A stretch of DNA of 64,000 bases from Methanocaldococcus bathoardescens (GCF_000739065.1 NZ_CP009149.1:806001-870000); one strand, 5' to 3'. Counted from the first letter of the stretch, positions 38,515-47,695 are shown. The notes: generated from the letters alone by a model not told the origin. Numbers and translations: made by a program.

Positions 38515-38622
38515 CAAAATATCCCCCGAGGGGTCTGATTTTATGGAAAGAAAAATTTAACAAAACTTTATAAAAGTTTAGAGTGGTAAGATGTTTCCAT
38601 TCCCTAAAGGGTCTGATTTTAT
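38515..38622 (-). CRISPR. Two degenerate CRISPR-repeat-like units (remnant)
   Basis: GGGTCTGATTTTAT occurs at 38531-38544 and 38609-38622. The right unit, 38593-38622, is 30 bases. Read leftward it is ATAAAATCAGACC, a CTTTAGG core, then GAATGGAAAC. This closely resembles the Methanocaldococcus CRISPR repeat as I remember it (TTAAAATCAGACC...GGAATGGAAA). The left unit (38515-38544) keeps only the ATAAAATCAGACC half. The 48 bases between are spacer-like in length. Only two units and no cas gene nearby, so at most a relic. Confidence 0.5.
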
Positions 38623-38872
38623 ATCTTATATTTTTGCTGAATCTAATATATATACTTTTCTAAAAAACAAAAAAATTAAATATATGAATGTGGATAGTTA
38701 AAATGTCTCATAGCTATATCCATAGATTTTTTTTGGGTATTTTAATAAGATTATTTAGTTATTTTTCCTTATTAGAAAAGATTGTTAAATTAGCCACATT
38801 ACTTAATTATAAAACATCACTGAGCTTAATAGAAAAGTTTATATATACAGTCATATAATAATAAAAAATTGA

Positions 38873-38893
38873 GGGGGTAGTTATTCTACCCCC
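38873..38893 (+). promoter_or_regulatory. Strong hairpin at the 5' end of a leader
   Basis: GGGGGTAG-TTATT-CTACCCCC, an 8-bp perfect GC-rich stem with a 5-base loop. It lies about 30 bases after a TATA box and 38 bases before the start of the small membrane protein gene. It is not followed by a T tract, so a terminator is unlikely. Translational control or mRNA protection is more plausible. Confidence 0.55.
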
Positions 38894-38930
38894 AATAATG
38901 ATGTAAATTTACAAATTTGGAGGTGAAATT

Positions 38931-39155
38931 ATATTCCAAAAATACAAAAAAATACATCGTATAAAAATAGAAAAAGCAGAAAGAGATGAAATATATTATG
39001 AAGAAAAGGAAATATATGAAACAATTGGAGATTACGAAAATAAAAATATAACAAAATTTGATAAAATTTTAGAAGTGCTTAAGATATTTATGCAGATAAT
39101 TATAGCAGTAGCTCCACTTATTATAGAATTAATAAAACAAATGTCGGCATCTTAA
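38931..39155 (+). CDS. Small C-terminally anchored protein, apparent ATA start
   Basis: 74 residues in an uninterrupted frame. The N-terminal ~50 residues are highly charged (IEKAERDEIYYEEKEIYE), followed by one hydrophobic helix (MQIIIAVAPLIIELI) near the C-terminus. GGAGGTG is placed exactly where an ATG should be at 38931, but the codon is ATA. Alternatives are a lost start or initiation at ATT 38928. No family recognised. The frame quality and ribosome-binding site support a gene, or a very recent loss. Confidence 0.5.
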   Translation: MFQKYKKIHRIKIEKAERDEIYYEEKEIYETIGDYENKNITKFDKILEVLKIFMQIIIAVAPLIIELIKQMSAS

Positions 39156-39288
39156 ACATAATTTTTTCTTTTATTTTTTCCAATTTAAATTGGTTTATAT
39201 ACATATATAATAATTTGGTAGATAAGGATTATCTTTTTAATATTACAAACCAAATAAAAATTTAGTAATATAAAAAGATGTGATTACT

Positions 39289-39918
39289 ATGTCCATTTTT
39301 TTATTTGAAAGAAATGATGAGAAAAGTATAATTAACAATCTTAGGTTGTTAATCCACATGTCTCTAAAAAGCATTGAGTTATTAAAAGAGTATATGAGCT
39401 GTAAGGATAAAAAAATATTAAAAGAGATTATAAAAATAGAGGAAGAAGGGGATGAAATTACAAAAAATATAAGGATAAACTTAGAAAAGGCATTTTTACC
39501 AAATATGAGAAGAGAGTTGTCAAGGTCTGCAGAGCTTTTAGATGAAACATTGGATAGCTTAAAGCATGCTGCTATGTTGTATGAGTTGTTGAAAGGTGAG
39601 CTTGATAAGTATTTAAAAGATGAAATTGACCTCGTTTTAATGATTTCTGTAGATATGTTTATACACTTAGAAAGAGTTTTAGACGTTATTGAAAAAGGTG
39701 GGGATTTAGACCCAATTATTAAAGAGATTAAAGATAAAGAAAAATTTATTGATGACATTTATCAAAATAGGATTTATAAGTATTTAATTAATTTAGAAAT
39801 TGTATCATTTTGGGAAGGGAAAATCTTGTGTGACTTTATAGACTACATAGTAAATATCAGCGACTATATAGAGGATGTGGCTGATGAGTTGCAGATAATT
39901 TACCTCCATACAAAATAA
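39289..39918 (+). CDS. DUF47/PhoU-like phosphate transport accessory protein
   Basis: 209 residues, all-helical, PhoU-like: E-E-G-D-E-ITKNIR (about 45-57) is the metal-binding E/DxxxD motif, and SDYIEDVADEL near the C-terminus is the second. DUF47 proteins accompany PiT transporters and regulate or assist them. The PiT gene begins 21 bases downstream, in one operon. ATG 39289 is preferred; GTG 39280 is an alternative. Confidence 0.9.
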   Translation: MSIFLFERNDEKSIINNLRLLIHMSLKSIELLKEYMSCKDKKILKEIIKIEEEGDEITKNIRINLEKAFLPNMRRELSRSAELLDETLDSLKHAAMLYELLKGELDKYLKDEIDLVLMISVDMFIHLERVLDVIEKGGDLDPIIKEIKDKEKFIDDIYQNRIYKYLINLEIVSFWEGKILCDFIDYIVNISDYIEDVADELQIIYLHTK

Positions 39919-39939
39919 TCATATTTATTATTATAATAG

Positions 39940-40836
39940 GTGGTCGTTATAGAGATTTCCATAGATTTAAAGCTAATCATAAGTTTTTATTTATTGTTTA
40001 TTCTTGGAGCTAATAATGTTGCTAATGCTATTGGCACTGCTTATGCTTCAAGAGCAACAACATATAAGAATTTATTGATTTTATTTAGTGTTTGTGTTAT
40101 AATTGGTTCTTTATTTGCTAAAAATGTTGGAAATACAGTTAATAGCTTATCTTCTGATGCTTTAATGGCTTTAATAATTTCAGCGTTGGTTATGACACTT
40201 TCAACATACAAAAAAGTGCCAATATCTCTTCACACTACAATTATCTGCTCACTAATTGGGTTAAGCTTTAAATCATCAAATTTAGCTATATTTGGTGAAA
40301 TATTATTGAGTTGGATACTATCCCCAATCATAGCAGTTATCATTGCCTATGTATTGTATTTAGCTTATGAAAAGATAGAAATTCCAATTCTTAAAAAGAT
40401 AACTATGATTAAATATCTCTTATTAATAAGTGCTGGAGTTGTTGCGTTTAACTTAGGAAGTAATGATTTACCAACTGTATTGGGAACATTTACAACATCT
40501 CAAATAATTTATATTATTGGAGCTATTTTTTTATGCTTAGGAGCGTACTTATATGGAAATAGGGTTTCAGAAACATTATCTATGATAACTAATTTAAGTG
40601 TAACCTCTGCATTTATAGCTCAACTTTCAGGTGGTTTAGCAGTTACAATCTTTACAGCCCTTGGTATGCCAGTTTCAACAACTCAAGCAATAATTGGAGG
40701 AATTTTAGGAGTTGGTTTAACTAAAGGGATAAAAACTGTGAGGTGGAAAGTTTTAAAAAACATTATTTTTTGGTGGATTATAGCACCAACAATAGCTTTA
40801 ATAGCAGGTTTTATAATTAATAGGATGATAGAATGA
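39940..40836 (+). CDS. pit: PiT-family phosphate permease
   Basis: 298 residues, ~10 membrane helices. Two inverted PiT signatures: FILGANNVANAIGTAYASRA (about 23-42) and the second half's GMPVSTTQAIIGGILGVGL. It moves inorganic phosphate with a cation across the membrane. The frame's GTG 39940 lies within the AGGTGG ribosome-binding motif. The normal position for initiation would be ATA 39949, so the true start is unclear. The stop overlaps the next ATG (ATGA). Confidence 0.93.
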   Translation: MVVIEISIDLKLIISFYLLFILGANNVANAIGTAYASRATTYKNLLILFSVCVIIGSLFAKNVGNTVNSLSSDALMALIISALVMTLSTYKKVPISLHTTIICSLIGLSFKSSNLAIFGEILLSWILSPIIAVIIAYVLYLAYEKIEIPILKKITMIKYLLLISAGVVAFNLGSNDLPTVLGTFTTSQIIYIIGAIFLCLGAYLYGNRVSETLSMITNLSVTSAFIAQLSGGLAVTIFTALGMPVSTTQAIIGGILGVGLTKGIKTVRWKVLKNIIFWWIIAPTIALIAGFIINRMIE

Positions 40837-41342
40837 AGGAAATGTTATTGGATAAACTAAAGAACTGTAAAAAATTAGTTATTATGGGTATTGGAAATGA
40901 GTTAAAGGGAGATGATGCTGTTGGAATATATGTAATCAAAAAATTAATGAAACATTTTAATAAAGATGAAGAGTTTGCAAATATCAAAAATCTCTATTTG
41001 ATAAACGCTGGAACTGTTCCTGACTTTTTTACAGATATTTTAAAAGAGATAAAACCAACCCATATTTTAATAATTGACTGTGCATTGATGGATAAAGATG
41101 TTGGAGAGGTTAAGATTATAAAAGAGGATGAAATAATAAATTACAGTTTCTCAACTCATACATTGCCATTATCTATAATAGTTAAATATTTAAAAAAATT
41201 TATAAATGCAGAGATAATTATTTTAGGAATTCAGCCAAAGATTATTGATTTTTGCCCAATATCTGAAGAGGTTAAATTAGCTGGGGATAAATTAGTAGAT
41301 ACACTTATTGAGATTATAAAAGAGCTAAAATTAACAGAATAA
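40833..41342 (+). CDS. [NiFe]-hydrogenase maturation endopeptidase
   Basis: 169-residue HycI/HybD-type protease that trims the C-terminus of a hydrogenase large subunit after nickel insertion. The signature IMGIGNELKGDDAVGIYV (about 18-35) contains the nickel-sensing Asp. A second Asp lies in IDCALM (about 87) and His in FSTHTLPLSIIVKYL. The family includes coenzyme-F420-hydrogenase FrcD-like members. Which hydrogenase is processed is unknown. Confidence 0.92.
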   Translation: MKEMLLDKLKNCKKLVIMGIGNELKGDDAVGIYVIKKLMKHFNKDEEFANIKNLYLINAGTVPDFFTDILKEIKPTHILIIDCALMDKDVGEVKIIKEDEIINYSFSTHTLPLSIIVKYLKKFINAEIIILGIQPKIIDFCPISEEVKLAGDKLVDTLIEIIKELKLTE

Positions 41343-41387
41343 TAAAAGAAAATTAAAATAAAAATAAACAAAAAGGATGTGATGGTT

Positions 41388-44207
41388 ATGATTGACTTTA
41401 AAGAAATAGAGAAAAAATGGCAAAAAAGATGGGAAGAGGCAAAGATATTTGAAGCAAATCCAGATGATAGGGAGAAGTTTTTCATTACAGCGGCATTTCC
41501 ATATTTAAATGGGGTTTTACACGCTGGGCATCTTAGGACTTTCACAATCCCAGAGGTTGTTGCAAGATTCCAAAGAATGAAAAATAAGAATGTTTTATGG
41601 ACTTTTGGTTATCATGTCACAGGAACACCAATCTTAGGTTTAGCTGAGTTGATAAAAAATAGAGATGAAAAAACAATATGGGCATATACTGAATTACACG
41701 GCATTCCAAAAGAAGAACTTTTAGAGCTAACAACACCAGAAAAGATTGTTGAATATTTCTCAAAGAAAGCTGAAGAGGCATTTAAAAGAATGGGATTTAG
41801 CTTAGATTGGAGAAGGAACTTTAAAACAGATGATAAGGTCTTTAACAAATTTATTGAATGGCAGTTCCATAAATTGAAAGAAAAAGGATTGATTGTTAAA
41901 GGTTCTCATCCTGTTAGATACTGCCCAAGATGTGACAACCCTGTAGAAGACCACGACATATTAGTTGGAGAAAACGCAACTTTGGTTGAATACATCTTAA
42001 TAAAATTCACAACAGAAGATGGCTGTATAATGCCAATGGCTACTTTGAGACCTGAAACTGTATTTGGAGTTACAAACGTTTGGGTTAATCCTGAAGCAAC
42101 TTATGTAAAAGCAAAGGTCTATTTAGAGAAAGAAACTGAAAATGGAATTGAATTAATTGATAATGGTATTTGGATAATGGCAAAGGAGTGTGCTGAAAAA
42201 TTAAAACACCAAGATAGAAAGATAGAGATTATTGAGGAATTTAAAGGAGAAAAACTTATAAACAAAAAGGTAAAAAACCCAGTAACAGGAAAAGAAGTCC
42301 CTATATTGCCAGCTAAATTCGTAAAAACAAATATTGGAACTGGCTGCGTTATGAGTGTTCCAGCACATGCACCTTACGACTACATAGCGTTGAGGGATTT
42401 GGGCTTAGTTGATGAAATCGGCTTAATTCCATTAATTAAAGTTCCTGGTTATGGAGAATTCCCAGCAAAAGAGATTGTTGAAAAGATGGGTATTAAAAGT
42501 CAGGAAGAAGAAGATAAATTAGAAGAAGCAACTAAAAAAATCTACAAAGATGAGTTCCACAAAGGAGTTTTAAATGAAAACTGCTTAGATTATGAAGGAA
42601 TTCCTGTTAGAGAGATTAAAGACAAATTAACAAAGGATTTAATTGATAAAAATTTAGCAGAGGTAATGTATGAGTTTAGTGAGGAGAAGGTTATTTGTAG
42701 ATGTGGAACTCCATGTATAGTTAAGATGGTTAAAGGGCAGTGGTTTATCAAATATTCAGATGAAAAATGGAAAGAGTTAGCTCACAAATGTGTAGATAAA
42801 ATGAAATTCATCCCAGAGAATTTAAGGCAAGTATTCCATGAAAAAATTGATTGGATGAAAGATAAAGCATGTGTTAGAAGAAGAGGTTTAGGGACAAAGT
42901 TCCCATTTGAAGATGGATGGGTTATTGAATCTTTATCTGACTCAACCATATATCCTGCATATTACACAGTTGCAAAATACATCAATGAGCACAATATAAA
43001 GCCAGAACAATTAACTTTAGAGTTGTTTGATTATGTATTCTTAGGTAAAGGAGATGTCGATAAAATTGCTGAAGAGACAGGTATTCCAAAGGATATTATT
43101 GAAGGTATGAGGAAAGAGTTTATTTACTACTACCCAGTTGATTGGAGATGCTCTGCCAAGGATTTGATTCCAAACCATTTAACATTCTACATCTTTAATC
43201 ATGTAGCAATATTCCCAGAGGAGTTCTGGCCAAGAGGTATTGTAGTTAATGGTTATGTCACAATTGAAGGGAAAAAGTTATCTAAATCAAAAGGTCCTGT
43301 ATTACCAGTTTTAGAAGTTGCTGAGAAATTTGGAGCTGATGTTGGTAGATTCTATATAACAACCTGTGCTGAACTACCTCAAGATGCCGATATCAAGTTT
43401 AAAGAATTGGAAAATACAAAGAAGGTTTTAGAGAGGTTGTATTTATTTGCAAAAGAAATTGCTGAAAGAAAGGAAGAAAAAGGTAATGAGTTGAATTACA
43501 TTGATAAATGGTTATTGAGCAGATTGTATAGAGCTGTTAAGCAGTATGATGAATATATGGAAAACTTTGAACTAAGAAAAGCTGGAATTTTGCTCTATCA
43601 GTTGTTGGATGACTTAAAATGGTATAGAAGAAGAGGAGGAAACAATATAAGAGTTTTAGAGGAGTTTTTAGAAGTTATAATAAAATTGATGTCACCATTT
43701 ACACCACATTTATGTGAAGAGATGTGGGAGATTTTAGGAAAAGAAGGATTCGTTTCATTAGCTAAATTCCCAGAAGTTAAAGAGGAGTTTATAAATGATG
43801 AAATTGAGAAGGGAGAGGAGTATTTAAAATCAGTTATGGAGGATATTAAAGAGATTATAAACGTTGCTAAGGTTCAGCCAAAGAGAATCTACTTATATAC
43901 AGCTGATGACTGGAAGTATGAAATATTGAAGATTATTAAAGAAAATGAAGGAAAAACAGTTAAAGAACTAATGCCAATCATTATGAAAAACCCAGAGTTC
44001 AGAAAGTATGGTAAAGAGATTCCAAAGTTAGTTAATCAATTAATAAAACTTAATGCAGAGATTATTAATGAGGTTGAGGTTTTAGAAAATGCCAAAGAAT
44101 TCTTAAAGAAAGAGTTTGGTGTTGAGGAAATTATAATCAATGGTGAAGACAAAGCCAATAAAAAGAGAGTAGCTATTCCATTTAAACCGGCAATCTACTT
44201 AGAATAG
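41388..44207 (+). CDS. leuS: Leucyl-tRNA synthetase (archaeal type)
   Basis: Class I synthetase charging tRNA-Leu. The HIGH-type motif is FPYLNGVLHAGHLRT (about 30-45). The CP1 editing domain (about residues 180-380) has TLRPETVFGVTN, and the KMSKS-type motif is KLSKSKG (about 625). 939 aa from ATG 41388, spaced from AAGGATGTGA; ATG 41382 and GTG 41379 are alternatives. The TAG stop at 44205-44207 is contributed by the left boundary of the repeat element there. Confidence 0.96.
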   Translation: MIDFKEIEKKWQKRWEEAKIFEANPDDREKFFITAAFPYLNGVLHAGHLRTFTIPEVVARFQRMKNKNVLWTFGYHVTGTPILGLAELIKNRDEKTIWAYTELHGIPKEELLELTTPEKIVEYFSKKAEEAFKRMGFSLDWRRNFKTDDKVFNKFIEWQFHKLKEKGLIVKGSHPVRYCPRCDNPVEDHDILVGENATLVEYILIKFTTEDGCIMPMATLRPETVFGVTNVWVNPEATYVKAKVYLEKETENGIELIDNGIWIMAKECAEKLKHQDRKIEIIEEFKGEKLINKKVKNPVTGKEVPILPAKFVKTNIGTGCVMSVPAHAPYDYIALRDLGLVDEIGLIPLIKVPGYGEFPAKEIVEKMGIKSQEEEDKLEEATKKIYKDEFHKGVLNENCLDYEGIPVREIKDKLTKDLIDKNLAEVMYEFSEEKVICRCGTPCIVKMVKGQWFIKYSDEKWKELAHKCVDKMKFIPENLRQVFHEKIDWMKDKACVRRRGLGTKFPFEDGWVIESLSDSTIYPAYYTVAKYINEHNIKPEQLTLELFDYVFLGKGDVDKIAEETGIPKDIIEGMRKEFIYYYPVDWRCSAKDLIPNHLTFYIFNHVAIFPEEFWPRGIVVNGYVTIEGKKLSKSKGPVLPVLEVAEKFGADVGRFYITTCAELPQDADIKFKELENTKKVLERLYLFAKEIAERKEEKGNELNYIDKWLLSRLYRAVKQYDEYMENFELRKAGILLYQLLDDLKWYRRRGGNNIRVLEEFLEVIIKLMSPFTPHLCEEMWEILGKEGFVSLAKFPEVKEEFINDEIEKGEEYLKSVMEDIKEIINVAKVQPKRIYLYTADDWKYEILKIIKENEGKTVKELMPIIMKNPEFRKYGKEIPKLVNQLIKLNAEIINEVEVLENAKEFLKKEFGVEEIIINGEDKANKKRVAIPFKPAIYLE

Positions 44208-44304
44208 GACTTTCGCAGGAATAAAGTCTTTAAAGGAAAACTGATGCCTTTGGCATCAAAAGTTCCAAATTATATATAAAAACTGCGAAAGTCCTATTAG
44301 AATA
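44205..44304. mobile_element. TIR element copy 4, inserted at the leuS stop codon
   Basis: Terminal inverted repeats GGACTTTCGCAG (44207-44218) and CTGCGAAAGTCC (44283-44294). The central perfect palindrome is TGATGCCTTTGGCATCA (44242-44258). It is flanked by direct repeats TTAGAATA (44199-44206 and 44297-44304), consistent with an 8-bp target duplication. The ends differ from copies 1, 2, 3 and 5 but the architecture is alike, so it may be another subfamily with a different transposase. Confidence 0.75.
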
Positions 44305-44647
44305 AGAATTATTTTCAAAATATTTTCTATTTTTCTTTCTTAATTTCATATTTTCCCATGAAATACTTATTTAATTATTCTAAAAAATAAAGAATGGTTT
44401 TATTAACAATCTCAAATAATAAAAAATTTTTTATATGATTACCAACATTGTTAATATGAGAGCAAGTGCTAATTTTTGGAATACTTAAATTTTTGGTTAA
44501 AAGGATGTTCTATTTTTTAGTCTAAAAGATTTAGACAATTTTCGAGAACTTTAGCTTATCTATGATGGAAAAATAGATTACAAAAGTGTCAAAAAGCTAT
44601 AACAAAATATCCAATCATTTAAATTAAATGCTATAAGAGGTGAAATT
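44305..44647. other. Intergenic region before the aminomutase gene, with a possible gene remnant
   Basis: The first ~190 bases are AT-rich with nothing recognised. At 44501-44602 one frame reads KDVLFFSLKDLDNFREL, a stop, then LIYDGKIDYKSVKKL and another stop. This has the composition of real protein and may be a decayed gene, but I know no homologue. Promoter elements for the aminomutase gene must lie after ~44560. GAGGTGAAATT precedes its ATG. Confidence 0.4.
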
Positions 44648-46510
44648 ATGGAAACAAAATCAATGGCTAAATATGGAACACTCAACCACAAAACATTTTT
44701 GGAAATTTTCAATATAATTCCAGAGATTGGAGAGATTTTAGAGGAAAGTGAGAGTGTAGAAGAGGCGAGAGAAAAATTATTTGAATTTTGTAAAGAATTA
44801 GAGTGGGAAATTAGAATGGGAAGAATAAAGTTTGATAATGAAGTTGATAGATGGTTGGCTTTAAAGGCAATTGAAATATTTTTGAATATAATATCTAAAG
44901 ATAATGAGAGATTGGCAGGTTTCAGCACATTAGAATATTTATGGAAGGCATATAAAGGAGATGAAGAAGCTTTAAAAGAAATTAAGGAGGGGTTTGTTGA
45001 AGAATTCAAACATTTATTCTTAGCAATGTCTGGGAAGGCTAACTATTCATTAGGATTCTTAGGAGAGAGATTGTTGGAAGAAGGAGTTAAATTTATTGAT
45101 TTCAGTGAAATAAAAGGTAGAGAAGCTGGAATAGCGAGGTCTAACTTTTTAGATAAGGTTTATGAAATTATGAGAGAATATGTCAGCAGATACCCAAGTG
45201 GATTAGATAAGAGAATCATATTAAAGAGAAAAAAGAATAGAGAAATTTTAGAGGAATTCTTTGGAATAACCGATGAAGAATGGTTTAATTACAAATGGCA
45301 ATTTAAAAATGTATTAAGGGGGTTAAAAGGAGTTGAAATATTAAGAGAGCTTAGAGAAGAGACAAACTTTAAGATATCAGATGAAGATTTAGAGATTATT
45401 GAAAAAGCTGTAAAAAATGGCATACCTTTTGGAATGACACCATATTATTTACATTTATTTGACTTTGAAAACCCTTACGTTGAAGATTTAGCCGTTAGAA
45501 GGCAGGTTATTCCACCAGAATGGTATGTTGAAAAGATGATTGAGCACAAAGAAGATAGAAGTATTGCCTTTGACTTTATGGGAGAGCATGACACTTCACC
45601 AATTGATTTAGTAACAAGGAGATACGTCGCTATAGCTATTATTAAACCTTATGAATCCTGTCCACAGATTTGCGTGTATTGTCAAAGAAATTGGATGGTT
45701 CAGGATTTTGATGCTAAAGCCTTTAAAGGTTGGGAGAAAGTTGAAAAAGCATTAGATTGGTTTGCTGAACATGATTCAATGATTGAAATTCTTATCACAG
45801 GAGGAGACCCACTTAGCTTAAATGATAAGGCAATTGAAAGAATATTGGATAGAATATCTGAGATGAACCATGTTATAGGAGTTAGATTTGGTACAAGAAC
45901 AATAGTAACAGCCCCAATGAGAATAACAGATGAATTAGCTGAGTTATTAGGAAGCTTTGAAAAGAGTTTAATGATTTCAACACATGTAGAGAGCTGTTAT
46001 GAGATAACTCCAGAAGTTGCTGAGGCAGTTAAAAAATTGAGAACAAATAATATCTGCGTCTATAACCAACATGTATTCCATAGATATGTAAGTAGAAGAT
46101 TTGAGAACGTAGCTTTAAGAATTGCATTAAAGAAAGTTGGAATTATCCCTTACTACACATTCTATCCAAAAGGAAAGATGGAGCATAAAGATTACTTAGT
46201 TCCAATAGCAAGATTAGCTCAGGAAATTAAGGAAGAGGCAAGATTACTTCCTGGTTCGTTTAGGACAGATGAACCAATATTCAATGTCCCAAGAATGGGG
46301 AAAAACCATTTAAGAGGTTGGCAAGATAGAGAATTAATAGCTATAAAACCAAATGGAAGTAGGGTTTATTTAATGCATCCATGGGAAAAAGGAATATATC
46401 CAACTAAACTCTACACTTACGAAGATGTACCAATTAAAGAATACTTAGACAGTTTAAAAGAGATTGGAGAGAATATTGAAGAATATAGAACTATATGGTA
46501 TTACTACTAA
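44648..46510 (+). CDS. Lysine 2,3-aminomutase-family radical SAM protein
   Basis: 620 residues. The radical SAM cluster motif is C338-PQI-C342-VY-C345 (CX3CX2C), with TGGDPLSL as the SAM-binding glycine motif. PLP-dependent KamA-family features follow: RFGTRTIVTAPMRIT, MISTHVES and YNQHVFHR. Classical KamA is about 416 aa. Here ~220 additional residues at the N-terminus are helical and unique. The substrate may be lysine, glutamate or another amino acid (beta-amino acids serve as osmolytes in methanogens). The Lpd-like gene follows 11 bases after the stop. Confidence 0.85.
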   Translation: METKSMAKYGTLNHKTFLEIFNIIPEIGEILEESESVEEAREKLFEFCKELEWEIRMGRIKFDNEVDRWLALKAIEIFLNIISKDNERLAGFSTLEYLWKAYKGDEEALKEIKEGFVEEFKHLFLAMSGKANYSLGFLGERLLEEGVKFIDFSEIKGREAGIARSNFLDKVYEIMREYVSRYPSGLDKRIILKRKKNREILEEFFGITDEEWFNYKWQFKNVLRGLKGVEILRELREETNFKISDEDLEIIEKAVKNGIPFGMTPYYLHLFDFENPYVEDLAVRRQVIPPEWYVEKMIEHKEDRSIAFDFMGEHDTSPIDLVTRRYVAIAIIKPYESCPQICVYCQRNWMVQDFDAKAFKGWEKVEKALDWFAEHDSMIEILITGGDPLSLNDKAIERILDRISEMNHVIGVRFGTRTIVTAPMRITDELAELLGSFEKSLMISTHVESCYEITPEVAEAVKKLRTNNICVYNQHVFHRYVSRRFENVALRIALKKVGIIPYYTFYPKGKMEHKDYLVPIARLAQEIKEEARLLPGSFRTDEPIFNVPRMGKNHLRGWQDRELIAIKPNGSRVYLMHPWEKGIYPTKLYTYEDVPIKEYLDSLKEIGENIEEYRTIWYYY

Positions 46511-46521
46511 AGGTGGAATTA

Positions 46522-47695
46522 ATGAAAATAGCTGTTGTTGGAGCAGGACCTGCAGGAAGAACAGCATCAATGTGTTTGGCAAAAAATGGCTTTGATGTTG
46601 ATTTATTTGAAAAGGATAAGATAGGAGGGACATGTTTAAATTATGGATGCACATACATAACTGGACTTAGAGAAATGGCAGATATTGTAAATAATTTAAG
46701 TATTTTAAAAGGAAAAAAAGTTCATTTAGAGGAAATAATTTCATTTAAAGAGTTACAGGAAAAAATAAACAAAATTCAAGATAGGATTAGAAATAAATTA
46801 GAAGAAGAAACAAAAGAAGCTGGAATAAATATAAAATACAAAGAATTTAAGGAAGAATATAGGGAAGACTATGATTATGTAGTTTATGCTACTGGAAGAA
46901 ATTATCCAACTTCTTATAATGGATATGAAGATGTATTAACTCATAAAGATATACCAAATTTAAGAGAACTGCCAGAAAATATCTTAATTATTGGTGGGGG
47001 AGTTGTAGCTACTGAATACGCTTCAATATTTTCTGATTTTGGCTGTAATGTTGTTTTATATGTAAGGTCTAAAATTTTAAAGGAAATTAAGGATGAAGAG
47101 ATTAGAAATTATCTAATGAGAAAAGTTATAAACTTTAAGATAATTAATGACAAAGAAGAGCTTGAAAAACTCTTAAAAGATGAAAGTTATACAAAAAATC
47201 TTAGCTATTGGTGGAAAAGGAATTTTTGAGACAGATGACTATTTAAGAGTAATAAATAAAGAGAGAACTTATGCTTGTGGAGATTGTGTGATAAATAAAG
47301 GTGGAAATACACCAATTTCAAGAATGGAAGGAAGGGTTGTAGCTCAAAACATATACAACGAAATAAACAATAAACCTTTAATAAAACCAAATTATGAGCT
47401 AATTCCAAAAACTATTAGGCTGTCTCTCACTATTTCTTATGTAGGAAAACAAACAAATGAATATAAAACAATAAGAAGCCATGTAGGGAAAGGTAATTTC
47501 TTTAAAGTTTTAAGTGGTGTGGGAATAAACAAAATCTATTATGAAAATGGAAAGATTGTTGGGGCTATAATTATGACACCTTGTGCTGAGATTCTTCCAT
47601 ATTTCACTCAATTAATTAAAGGAATAGATGTTTATAACAACTTTATGGAAATCCATCCATCAACTGATATCTTCTATAAAGAGTTCAGGTCATAA
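46522..47695 (+). pseudogene. Dihydrolipoamide-dehydrogenase-like flavoprotein, frameshifted at 47193-47198
   Basis: Starts ATG 46522 (AGGTGGAATT upstream) with FAD motif VVGAGPAGRTAS, redox disulfide GGTCLNYGC (C38/C43), and NAD motif ILIIGGGVVATEYASIF. Around a six-A run (47193-47198) the frame shifts. Removing one A gives KILAIGGKGIFETDDYLRV and then RTYACGDCV to the stop at 47695, with a C-terminal HPS motif. Restored length is about 390 residues, short versus ~460 for Lpd. The mutation may be a real pseudogenisation, a slippage site or a sequence error. Confidence 0.82.

Larger units (their letters stand above)
38455..38930. other. Intergenic region: CRISPR-like repeat pair, promoter and 5' hairpin
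   Basis: Beyond the three items listed separately (two CRISPR-like repeats, hairpin at 38873-38893, small gene from 38931), I see AT-rich non-coding sequence. TTTATATATA at 38838-38847 fits a TATA box for the small gene. Transcription would start near 38868, so the hairpin would sit at the very 5' end of the mRNA. Confidence 0.55.

Noticed and set aside
38455-39000. Active CRISPR array
   Set aside because: Only two imperfect units, one half-degenerate, and no cas genes in the window.
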